Below, in pieces: positions 1 to 6,511 of a DNA stretch of 13,968 bases. Made by a program: the position numbers and the translations under genes. Position 1 is the first letter of the stretch; every line of letters starts with the position of its first letter. Location of the stretch: contig PXDL01000266.1 of the NCBI GenBank assembly GCA_003566395.1, positions 1-13,968 of the forward strand, given 5' to 3'. The stretch comes from Balneolia bacterium. Lineage in GTDB: Bacteria; Bacteroidota; Rhodothermia; Balneolales; Cyclonatronaceae. The notes beneath the pieces are model-generated. The model worked only from the letters and a program-made list of their open reading frames with translations. It was not told where the DNA came from and ran no database searches.

Positions 1-187
1 CAGAATTGCTTTTTTGGGATGCCTAAATCCTGATAAATAAGGATATAGTTGTAGTTTAAGGGGTTGCGAATGTGATTCGATTCGCGTATGCTAATCAGAT
101 AATCGAATATTAATGTATGATTTAGATTTTATCTAAATAGCAATTAAGCTATATTCTAATATCAATATCAGATATAGATTTTTAGCC
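1..187. other. AT-rich leader upstream of the cbb3 locus
   Basis: No gene is visible here. The stretch is much richer in A and T than the genes that follow and very probably holds the promoter of the Rrf2/cbb3 operon. A run of six T near position 11 may be the tail of a terminator for a gene off the left edge. Several dyads occur: ATCCT/AGGAT near 27-44, GCGAAT (66-71) with ATTCGC (80-85), the much stronger ATTTAGAT/ATCTAAAT repeat listed separately, and CTATAT (149-154) with ATATAG (172-177). I could not place a convincing -35/-10 or a Bacteroidota-type TTG/TAnnTTTG promoter. A weak TATATT at 150-155 is the best -10 candidate. There is no Shine-Dalgarno sequence before the ATG at 188. Confidence 0.6.
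120..138. promoter_or_regulatory. Perfect inverted repeat, candidate Rrf2 operator
   Basis: ATTTAGAT (120-127) and ATCTAAAT (131-138) are perfect complements around a TTT centre, giving a 19-bp dyad 50 bp upstream of the Rrf2 start codon. Rrf2-family dimers such as NsrR and IscR bind AT-rich palindromes of this general size, and many members regulate their own promoter. The dyad is the best palindrome in the leader. Its use as the operator of the downstream regulator is inference. The AT-rich context raises the chance of a coincidental palindrome, although 8 matched pairs in a row is more than expected by chance in 187 bp. Confidence 0.4.
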
Positions 188-646
188 ATGCAATTTCTCT
201 CTTTAGGTACTCAATACGCCCTTACTGCACTGATTGCACTTAGCCTTGAAGGCAAAGGGAAAGCTGTGTCGGCTTCTAAGCTTGCCGAGCCGCTAAACAG
301 CCCCGGTACGTATCTGAGCCAAATGCTCAGCAAACTTATAGCTCCGGGAATTATAGGGTCGCGGAGAGGAATCAACGGCGGCGTTTTTCTGGCCAGGGAT
401 CCCTCTCAAATTTCGCTCTTTGATATTGCAACCGCCATTGAGGGGGATGATTTTTTTAAAACCTGTTTTCTGGGTATAAGCGGATGCGGCGATATCGAGC
501 CGTGCCCGTTTCACGAGGAGTGGGGCAAAAAACGCGGCAATGTAGAACACTGGCTCAAGACCACCATGCTTAGTGAAATAGCTGAAGATACCTCTTCGGT
601 ACTCTCCAAAGGGCATTTCCGGTTCGAACGAACTAAAAAATCCTGA
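188..646 (+). CDS. Rrf2-family Fe-S transcriptional regulator
   Basis: This 152-residue protein has the Rrf2 layout. An N-terminal winged helix-turn-helix spans about residues 1-65. The family signature follows around residues 60-86 (RRGINGGVFLAR, then SLFDIATAIEG), and a C-terminal dimerisation helix region closes the protein. Cys93, Cys100, Cys106 and His109 match the spacing of the cluster ligands in IscR (three Cys plus a His three residues after the last Cys), so an Fe-S cluster is likely. That would make it a sensor of oxygen, NO or cluster supply, not a cluster-free Rrf2 such as CymR. It lies 14 bp before ccoI on the same strand and is first in the cbb3 operon, so it is the obvious candidate regulator of that operon and of itself. 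It could equally be called NsrR-like or IscR-like. The sequence does not settle which signal it reads. The start at 188 gives the standard family N-terminus. Confidence 0.88.
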   Translation: MQFLSLGTQYALTALIALSLEGKGKAVSASKLAEPLNSPGTYLSQMLSKLIAPGIIGSRRGINGGVFLARDPSQISLFDIATAIEGDDFFKTCFLGISGCGDIEPCPFHEEWGKKRGNVEHWLKTTMLSEIAEDTSSVLSKGHFRFERTKKS

Positions 647-660
647 TTTTATGGCTGCAC

Positions 661-3105
661 ATGTCTGCTGATTTACTCACAAAAACTACTTGCGCACATT
701 GCGGAGATACCTGCGATGAAGAGCTGATTAAGAGCAGGGAGCACTCCTTCTGCTGCCACGGCTGCAAAACCGTTTTTGAGCTTCTCGAAGACAGCGGGCT
801 TTCAGGATATTACGAGATGGAAGAAAACCGGCCGGGAATCTCGATGCGCCGGTCGAAAAAATCACAACATTTTTCGCATCTCGATGATCCGGCGGTGATG
901 CATAAACTCCTGGATTATCAGGATGAGAAACAGGCGCGCGTAACGCTGAACATCCCCCAAATCCATTGCAGTTCCTGTATTTATCTGCTTGAGAATCTGC
1001 ATAAAATAGAACCGGCTGTGCGTACGGCCGAAGTTTTTTTCGATCGCCGCGAAGTGGCCGTCCATTTCAATATTGAAGAGTTGCCGCTGAGCAAGCTTGC
1101 GGCCTTGCTTAGCAGTATCGGTTATGAGCCTGATTTCAGCCTGAATCACCTGAGCGGAAAACAGGAACGCAGTAACAACCGTCCGCTGCTGTTGAAAATC
1201 GGGATAGCCGGTTTCGCTTTCGGCAATATCATGCTTTTCAGTCTTCCGGAGTATCTGGCAGGACCGGGCGGCATCGATCAGCAGTTTTTACGTCTGTTCG
1301 GAGGGTTGAACATCATCCTCGCGCTGCCGGTGTTTCTTTACAGCAGTCTGGATTTTTTCAGGCCCGCTCTGGCAAGTATGCGTCAGAGACAGTGGCGAAT
1401 GGATATTGCCATCTCTCTGGGCATCATTGCCATGTTTACGCGCAGCCTGTACGAGATACTGTCGGGTTACGGGGTCGGCTACATGGACTCCTTTACCATG
1501 CTGGTTTTCTTTTTACTGGCGGGGCGGCTTTTTCAACAGAAAACTTACGAAAGCCTCTCATTCGAGCGCGATTTCAAGGCCTATTTTCCGCTTTCGGTCA
1601 TCCGCATAAACGCGCAGGGTGAAGAGGAGAGCGTAGCGGCCAACCGGCTCGAAACCGACGACACCATCGTAATCCGCAACGGGGAACTGATTCCCGCCGA
1701 TTCCGTGCTTTTGGATGACGGCGGTAGTTTCGACTACAGTTTTGTAACCGGTGAGTCGGAGCCGGTAAAAATACGCAAGGGTGAACTGGTATATGCAGGC
1801 GGCAGGAATGTAAAGACTTCGGCTCGTTTCCGGACCATCAAACCGGTTTCAAGCAGTTACCTTACGCGTTTATGGAACAGCGAAGCCTTCCGTAAACCTC
1901 GGCCCGAAAGTCTTTACTCCGCGTCGGCACGCTTCAGCCGGTATTTTTCGCCCGGTGTTATCGCTATCGCCTTACTTGCGGCTGCCTACTGGCTTCCGGG
2001 GGAGCCGGGGCTTGCCATTAACGCCTTCACCGCGGTGCTGATCATTGCTTGTCCGTGTGCGCTGGCGTTGTCGGCTCCTTTCACCCTTGGCTGGGCGACC
2101 AAAGTTCTCGGAAAAAACCGGGTTTACCTTAAAAACGCCGGCGTAACCGAACAGTTCGCCGTTGTGGACAGCATCGTTTTCGATAAAACGGGTACGCTCA
2201 CCCACAGGGATGAATCCGAAATTCAGTTCCGGGGCAGAAATCTTGAAGCACAGGAGCAGCGGCTGATTTTATCTGCCCTGCATGAGAATACGCATCCGCT
2301 TGGCAGAGCCGTCTATACGGAGCTGAAAAAAAGCTACCCGGGTTTTTCATCTGAACGAATCATTAAACCCGATGCATACCGGGAAGCCGCCGGAAACGGT
2401 ATAGAAGCCGTGATTGGGGAGCACACCATTCGGGCAGGTTCGGCTTCCTGGATCGGCGTGGAAGAGCAGGCCGATACCTCCGCCCGGGCCTCACGTATGT
2501 ACATTTCTATCGACGGATTGGTGCCCGGCTATTTTGAAATAAGCAGCCGCTACCGGGATGGAATCGGACAGCTGGTTTCCGGCCTGCGGGATTCAATCGG
2601 ATCGGACGTTTATCTTCTTTCCGGAGATAACGACAAGGAGAAAGAACACCTCACGCCGGTTTTCGGCGATGCCGGGCGGCTTCGGTTCAACCAGAGTCCG
2701 CACGACAAGCTGGCCTTTGTGGAAGAGCTTAAAAAAGACCACCGGGAAGTGCTCATGATAGGGGACGGTCTGAATGATGCAGGTGCGCTGAGGAGCAGTA
2801 CGGTGGGTATTTCTCTGGCCGAAGACACCAGCAGCTTTACCCCGGCCAGTGATGTAATCATGGAAGCCGGGTCGCTAAAGCTGCTTGACCGAGTGCTTGC
2901 CTATTCCAAATCTGCAAAAAAGATTATCTATATAAGTTTCTTTATTTCCGTGCTCTACAACATCGTGGGACTTTCTTATGCGGTAACCGGCACCCTTTCT
3001 CCCCTGATCTGTGCGATCATCATGCCCCTGAGCTCGGCTTCTGTCATCTTATTCACAACCACCGCCACGCATTGGGCTGCATGGCGCAAAGGACTTCGAA
3101 CATGA
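661..3105 (+). CDS. ccoI: Copper-transporting P1B-type ATPase for cbb3 assembly (CcoI/FixI)
   Basis: This 814-residue heavy-metal P-type ATPase sits in the inner membrane and exports Cu(I) toward the periplasm for the CuB centre of cbb3 oxidase. The N-terminus has a cysteine-rich metal-binding segment (Cys11, 14, 18, 31, 32, 35) typical of CcoI and of many Bacteroidota Cu-ATPases. An HMA domain with CxxC (Cys103, Cys106) follows, then about eight membrane segments. All catalytic motifs are intact: TGES at 363-366, the CPC metal site at 464-466, DKTGT with phospho-acceptor Asp508, the P1B HP motif at His545-Pro546, and GDGLND at 701-706. Its position between an Rrf2 regulator and ccoS, ahead of the oxidase genes, separates CcoI from a detoxifying CopA. 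The stop overlaps the ccoS start (ATGA at 3102-3105), which implies translational coupling. Length is normal for the family. Confidence 0.95.
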   Translation: MSADLLTKTTCAHCGDTCDEELIKSREHSFCCHGCKTVFELLEDSGLSGYYEMEENRPGISMRRSKKSQHFSHLDDPAVMHKLLDYQDEKQARVTLNIPQIHCSSCIYLLENLHKIEPAVRTAEVFFDRREVAVHFNIEELPLSKLAALLSSIGYEPDFSLNHLSGKQERSNNRPLLLKIGIAGFAFGNIMLFSLPEYLAGPGGIDQQFLRLFGGLNIILALPVFLYSSLDFFRPALASMRQRQWRMDIAISLGIIAMFTRSLYEILSGYGVGYMDSFTMLVFFLLAGRLFQQKTYESLSFERDFKAYFPLSVIRINAQGEEESVAANRLETDDTIVIRNGELIPADSVLLDDGGSFDYSFVTGESEPVKIRKGELVYAGGRNVKTSARFRTIKPVSSSYLTRLWNSEAFRKPRPESLYSASARFSRYFSPGVIAIALLAAAYWLPGEPGLAINAFTAVLIIACPCALALSAPFTLGWATKVLGKNRVYLKNAGVTEQFAVVDSIVFDKTGTLTHRDESEIQFRGRNLEAQEQRLILSALHENTHPLGRAVYTELKKSYPGFSSERIIKPDAYREAAGNGIEAVIGEHTIRAGSASWIGVEEQADTSARASRMYISIDGLVPGYFEISSRYRDGIGQLVSGLRDSIGSDVYLLSGDNDKEKEHLTPVFGDAGRLRFNQSPHDKLAFVEELKKDHREVLMIGDGLNDAGALRSSTVGISLAEDTSSFTPASDVIMEAGSLKLLDRVLAYSKSAKKIIYISFFISVLYNIVGLSYAVTGTLSPLICAIIMPLSSASVILFTTTATHWAAWRKGLRT

Positions 3106-3323
3106 GTGTAATGTATCTGCTTATCGCCTTCAGCCTGCTCCTTGCCACCGGTTTTCTGCTGGCTTTTATCTGGGCAATGCGGGACGGTCAGTACGAAGAT
3201 AAATATACGCCTTCGGTGCGCATCCTGTTTGACGATGAGCCGGGGCAGGACAAGAATGTTCAATCCGAAACACATCAAAAAAAATCACAACATCCTTCAA
3301 AAAAACATAAACATGGCAACTGA
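3102..3323 (+). CDS. ccoS: cbb3 oxidase assembly protein CcoS
   Basis: This 73-residue membrane protein is needed in other bacteria for cofactor insertion into cbb3 oxidase. It has one N-terminal membrane helix (about residues 4-27), then the family signature DGQYEDKYTPSVRILFDDE, in which the Gly-Gln-aromatic-acidic and RILFDD elements are characteristic. The chosen start is the ATG at 3102, which overlaps the ccoI stop and has AAAGGA 8 bp upstream. An ATG at 3072 in the same frame would add ten residues that lie inside ccoI and is unlikely. The C-terminus continues about 25 residues past the conserved part in a hydrophilic tail rich in Lys and His (ending KKHKHGN), longer than most CcoS proteins. 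The 3' end overlaps the ccoNO start by 11 bp. Confidence 0.9.
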   Translation: MSVMYLLIAFSLLLATGFLLAFIWAMRDGQYEDKYTPSVRILFDDEPGQDKNVQSETHQKKSQHPSKKHKHGN

Positions 3324-5502
3324 AACCTTTTATTACGACAATAAAATTGTCCGCAATTTTGCAATTGCTACGGCGATTTGGGGAATAATAGGTATGCTGG
3401 TCGGCTTGATTATTGCAATCAAGTTGTTTGCTCCGGACTTCCTCGGGTTTATTCCCGAGCTGTCGTTCGGACGGCTGCGTCCGCTGCATACCAATGCCGT
3501 AGTATTTGCCTTTGCCGGCAACGCGATATTCCTGGGGGTCTATTATTCGCTTCAACGACTTTGTAAAAGCCGGATGTGGAGTGATACGCTCAGTAACATC
3601 AACTTTTGGGGCTGGCAGGCAATAATCGTATCGGCGGTCTTCACTCTTCCGCTCGGGTACACCCAAAGCAAGGAATATGCCGAGCTGGAATGGCCGATTG
3701 CGATAGCCATCGCGATCGTCTGGGTCGTTTTCGGCCTGAATATGATGATGACCATTTACAACCGCAGAGTGAAGCACATGTATGTAGCCATCTGGTTCTA
3801 CATTGCAACCTTTGTGACTGTTGCTGTGCTTCACATAGTAAATAACCTTGTTCTTCCGGTAGATATGCTCAAGAGTTATTCCATGTTTGCAGGTGTACAG
3901 GACGCACTGGTGCAATGGTGGTACGGGCATAACGCGGTTGCCTTTTTCCTTACCACGCCGTTTTTAGGCTTCATGTACTATTTTATCCCGAAAGCAGCGA
4001 ATCGTCCGATTTTCTCCTACCGTTTGTCTATTGTTCACTTCTGGGCGCTCATTTTTATCTATATCTGGGCGGGTCCGCATCACTTGCTCTATACAGCCCT
4101 TCCGGGTTGGGCTCAATCACTTGGCGTGGTGTTTTCGGTGATGCTTATCGCTCCGTCCTGGGGTGGTATGATCAACGGCTTGTTCACCCTGAGGGGAGCC
4201 TGGGACCGGGTGCGTAAAGACCCGGTGCTTAAATTTCTGGTGGTGGGTGTTACCGCCTACGGTATGGCAACTTTTGAAGGCCCGATGATGTCGTTCAAGA
4301 GCGTCAATGCCATCACCCATTATACCGATTATGTGATTTCGCACGTGCACACAGCGGCTTTGGCATGGAACGGCGGTCTTACCTTCGCCATGCTCTATTT
4401 CATTATTCCGCGGATTTTCAACACGAAAATCTGGAGTATGAAGATGGCCAATTTCCATTTTTGGGCGGCCACTATGGGTATGGTTATCTATGTGATTCCG
4501 ATCTACTGGGGCGGCATCACTCAAAGTCTGATGTGGGCCGAGTTTACCGAAGTAGGTACGCTGCAGTACCCGAACTTCATGGAAACCGTAACGCATCTTA
4601 TTCCGATGTATATCGCGCGCACGGTGGGTGGCGGATTGTATATTGTGGGAATTCTGGCCGGCACATATAACCTGTACCGAACCATGAAATCCGGTAAGCT
4701 TATTGCCGATGAAAAAGCCGAAGCACAGATTAGTGTGGTTCAATCGGCTGCGCGGAAAGAAAGCACCTTCCACCGCTGGCTCGAATCCAAGCCGACTTTA
4801 TTTACTGTGCTAACGACCATCGCCATTCTGATCGGTGGAATTGTGGAATATGTTCCGACAGCACTTATCAGCTCTAATGTGCCCACCATCGAAAGCGTGC
4901 AGCCCTATACGCCGCTGGAGCTTGAAGGGCGCGACATTTACATCGCCGAAGGTTGTGTGGGATGCCATTCGCAAATGATTCGTCCGTTCCGGCATGAAAC
5001 CGAACGCTATGGTGAATATTCCAAGGCCGGAGAGTTTGTGTATGATCGGCCGTTCCTGTGGGGTTCTAAACGTACGGGACCGGATCTCCATCGTGTGGGC
5101 GGGAAATACCCGGATTCATGGCATTTCATGCACTTCATGGAGCCGAGATCTACATCGCCGGGTTCCATTATGCCGGCTTACCCTTGGCTCGCAACACAAC
5201 GTGCGGGCGTGGAGTCAATTCCTGCAAAAATACGCACGCTCCAGCGTTTGGGTGTGCCTTATGCCGACGGATTTGATCAGCAGGCAATCGACCATTACCG
5301 CAACCAGGCCGAGGGTATAGCTGAAGGACTTGCGGGAAGCGGCTTCGATGTGGACTGGGACAGCCAGATGGTGGCCATGATCGCCTATATGCAGCGTCTC
5401 GGTACCGATATTGAGGCACGTGCCGAAGAAGACCGGGCCTCCGTAGTTCCGCTAAAAACGGATGACGAGACCCCGGAATCCCCAACAGCAAGCAATCCTT
5501 AA
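3313..5502 (+). CDS. ccoNO: cbb3-type cytochrome c oxidase, fused subunits I and II (CcoNO)
   Basis: This 729-residue fusion joins the haem-copper catalytic subunit (CcoN, about residues 1-475) to the membrane-anchored monohaem cytochrome c subunit (CcoO, about 490-729). It reduces O2 to water in the inner membrane and contributes to proton translocation. His59, His206, Tyr250, His256/257, His344 and His346 each fall exactly one residue short of the haem, CuB and cross-linked Tyr positions known from Pseudomonas stutzeri CcoN (60, 207, 251, 257/258, 345, 347). This agreement supports starting at the ATG at 3313. The frame stays open upstream to an ATG at 3142, but those 57 residues lie inside ccoS and look non-native. 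The CcoO part has its own membrane anchor (about 497-520), the CVGCH haem site at 548-552, and the following SQMIRPFRHETERYG stretch typical of CcoO. Such fusions are common in Bacteroidota relatives. There is no Shine-Dalgarno, and the region before the ATG is A-rich. Confidence 0.95.
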   Translation: MATETFYYDNKIVRNFAIATAIWGIIGMLVGLIIAIKLFAPDFLGFIPELSFGRLRPLHTNAVVFAFAGNAIFLGVYYSLQRLCKSRMWSDTLSNINFWGWQAIIVSAVFTLPLGYTQSKEYAELEWPIAIAIAIVWVVFGLNMMMTIYNRRVKHMYVAIWFYIATFVTVAVLHIVNNLVLPVDMLKSYSMFAGVQDALVQWWYGHNAVAFFLTTPFLGFMYYFIPKAANRPIFSYRLSIVHFWALIFIYIWAGPHHLLYTALPGWAQSLGVVFSVMLIAPSWGGMINGLFTLRGAWDRVRKDPVLKFLVVGVTAYGMATFEGPMMSFKSVNAITHYTDYVISHVHTAALAWNGGLTFAMLYFIIPRIFNTKIWSMKMANFHFWAATMGMVIYVIPIYWGGITQSLMWAEFTEVGTLQYPNFMETVTHLIPMYIARTVGGGLYIVGILAGTYNLYRTMKSGKLIADEKAEAQISVVQSAARKESTFHRWLESKPTLFTVLTTIAILIGGIVEYVPTALISSNVPTIESVQPYTPLELEGRDIYIAEGCVGCHSQMIRPFRHETERYGEYSKAGEFVYDRPFLWGSKRTGPDLHRVGGKYPDSWHFMHFMEPRSTSPGSIMPAYPWLATQRAGVESIPAKIRTLQRLGVPYADGFDQQAIDHYRNQAEGIAEGLAGSGFDVDWDSQMVAMIAYMQRLGTDIEARAEEDRASVVPLKTDDETPESPTASNP

Positions 5503-5521
5503 CCTCCGGAGATGATTTGAT

Positions 5522-5731
5522 ATGGCACGAAATGTAATGGAAACCATTCAGGGGATTGAAATTTTCCCCCTGATCTCGCTCGTGATTTTTGTAGGCTTCT
5601 TTGTGCTCATGCTCACTTATGTGATGACCATGAGCAAAGGCAAGGTGGAAGAGCTTGAAAATATGCCGCTTCTGCCCGATTCCGAAGCCGATGATTTGTT
5701 CACCCCGGACTCCAAGGAAAAGAGGAACTGA
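5522..5731 (+). CDS. ccoQ: cbb3 oxidase small subunit CcoQ (FixQ-like)
   Basis: This small protein of 69 residues has a single membrane helix at about residues 14-36 and a charged cytoplasmic tail. It contains no haem or metal motif. Position between ccoNO and ccoP, size and topology identify it as CcoQ, the non-catalytic subunit that stabilises the oxidase, for example by helping CcoP associate. Sequence conservation in this family is low, so the call leans on context. A GGAG at 5508-5511, 10 bp before the ATG, is one of the few recognisable ribosome binding sites in the operon. An internal Met at residue 6 is a possible but less likely start. It ends 2 bp before ccoP. Confidence 0.8.
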   Translation: MARNVMETIQGIEIFPLISLVIFVGFFVLMLTYVMTMSKGKVEELENMPLLPDSEADDLFTPDSKEKRN

Positions 5732-5733
5732 GT

Positions 5734-6396
5734 ATGTCTGAGAACACCGATAAACCCGAAAAAGATACCGACAAAAACCTGATTCTTGATGATGAGCGGG
5801 ATTTGCTCATGGATCATGAATACGACGGAATACAGGAGCTGGACAACAACATGCCGCCCTGGTGGCTGTACGGGTTCTACTTCACCATTGTGCTTTCCGT
5901 CGTGTATCTGCTTTACTACGAGGTCACCGGTTGGGGACCTTCGCAGGAGGAGGAGTACGAGATGGAATTGGCAGCCGCTGCCGAACGCTACGGAGTTGAT
6001 CCCGATGCACCGGTTTTCGATTTTGCCGAAGCCGAATTAATGATGGATACGGCAAGTCTGGAGCGTGGCCGTGAGCTGTTTACCGGGGCTGCAAACCAGT
6101 GTGCTACCTGCCACGGACAGCAGGGGCAGGGCCTTGTTGGTCCCGACCTGACCAACGAATACTGGAAACACGGCTGTGATTTCCAGTCTGTGATTACCAG
6201 CATACGGGAAGGATTTCCCAGCCGTGGAATGCCTCCTTATGGCACAACCAGGGCAATTGAGGGTGAAGATGTGGTGAAACTGGCCAGCTACATTATCTCG
6301 ATTCGCGGAACTGAACCTTCCGGAGCGAAGGCGCCTGATATGTCCCGCTCGGTTCGGTGCGAAGAAGAAGTTCCCGAAGATTCACCCGCAGAATAA
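5734..6396 (+). CDS. ccoP: cbb3 oxidase cytochrome c subunit III (CcoP), monohaem
   Basis: This 220-residue subunit delivers electrons from periplasmic donors to CcoO in the oxidase. The N-terminus carries the CcoP/FixP signature HEYDGIQELDNNMPPWW (about 28-44), followed by one membrane helix (about 45-63) and a linker rich in acidic residues and alanine. A single cytochrome c domain has CATCH at 123-127 and a likely axial Met166 in GMPPYG. Proteobacterial CcoP has two CxxCH sites and is about 300 residues long. Here only one is present, so this is a one-haem form, as seen in relatives of Bacteroidota. AGAGGA at 5721-5726, 7 bp before the ATG, is a good ribosome binding site. The tail after residue 200 is acidic and low in complexity. 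A 10-bp-stem hairpin follows the stop. Confidence 0.93.
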   Translation: MSENTDKPEKDTDKNLILDDERDLLMDHEYDGIQELDNNMPPWWLYGFYFTIVLSVVYLLYYEVTGWGPSQEEEYEMELAAAAERYGVDPDAPVFDFAEAELMMDTASLERGRELFTGAANQCATCHGQQGQGLVGPDLTNEYWKHGCDFQSVITSIREGFPSRGMPPYGTTRAIEGEDVVKLASYIISIRGTEPSGAKAPDMSRSVRCEEEVPEDSPAE

Positions 6397-6409
6397 ACTT
6401 CGATCCGTG

Positions 6410-6442
6410 CCGGTATCCCGGTCAAAGTGATTGGGATACCGG
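6410..6442 (+). terminator. Strong hairpin between ccoP and ccoG
   Basis: CCGGTATCCC (6410-6419) and GGGATACCGG (6433-6442) form a perfect 10-bp stem around a 13-nt loop, 13 bp after the ccoP stop. No T-run follows directly. The first is a run of five T at about 6468-6472. This could be a weak or Rho-assisted terminator, or an RNA-stabilising hairpin that lowers expression of ccoG and ccoH relative to the structural subunits. The 115-bp gap here is by far the largest inside the locus. I prefer attenuation or 3'-end protection, but this is not proven. Confidence 0.5.
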
Positions 6443-6511
6443 TTAAGGGTTCAAGATTTAAACTCACTTTTTAAGATCATTGTAAGCAGTAAGGCAGGCA
6501 CGCCATAAGCC

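Noticed and set aside
66..85. GCGAAT/ATTCGC dyad as an FNR or CRP site
   Set aside because: It lacks the TTGAT-N4-ATCAA (FNR) or TGTGA-N6-TCACA (CRP) form, and the arms are only 6 bp. It is weaker than the dyad at 120-138.
149..177. CTATAT/ATATAG dyad near the Rrf2 start
   Set aside because: Only the outer 6 bp pair and the interior does not continue. In such AT-rich DNA this is likely coincidence.
3142..3312. Longer start for ccoNO at 3142
   Set aside because: The extra 57 residues overlap ccoS in another frame and look unlike any oxidase N-terminus. The ligand offset to known CcoN fits a start at 3313.
3166..3930. A 254-codon open frame on the minus strand
   Set aside because: It lies fully opposite ccoS/ccoNO, whose coding is certain, and its product is compositionally odd (rich in His, Arg, Tyr and Pro) with no motif. 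It is an antisense shadow. The same applies to the minus frame at 4117-4773.
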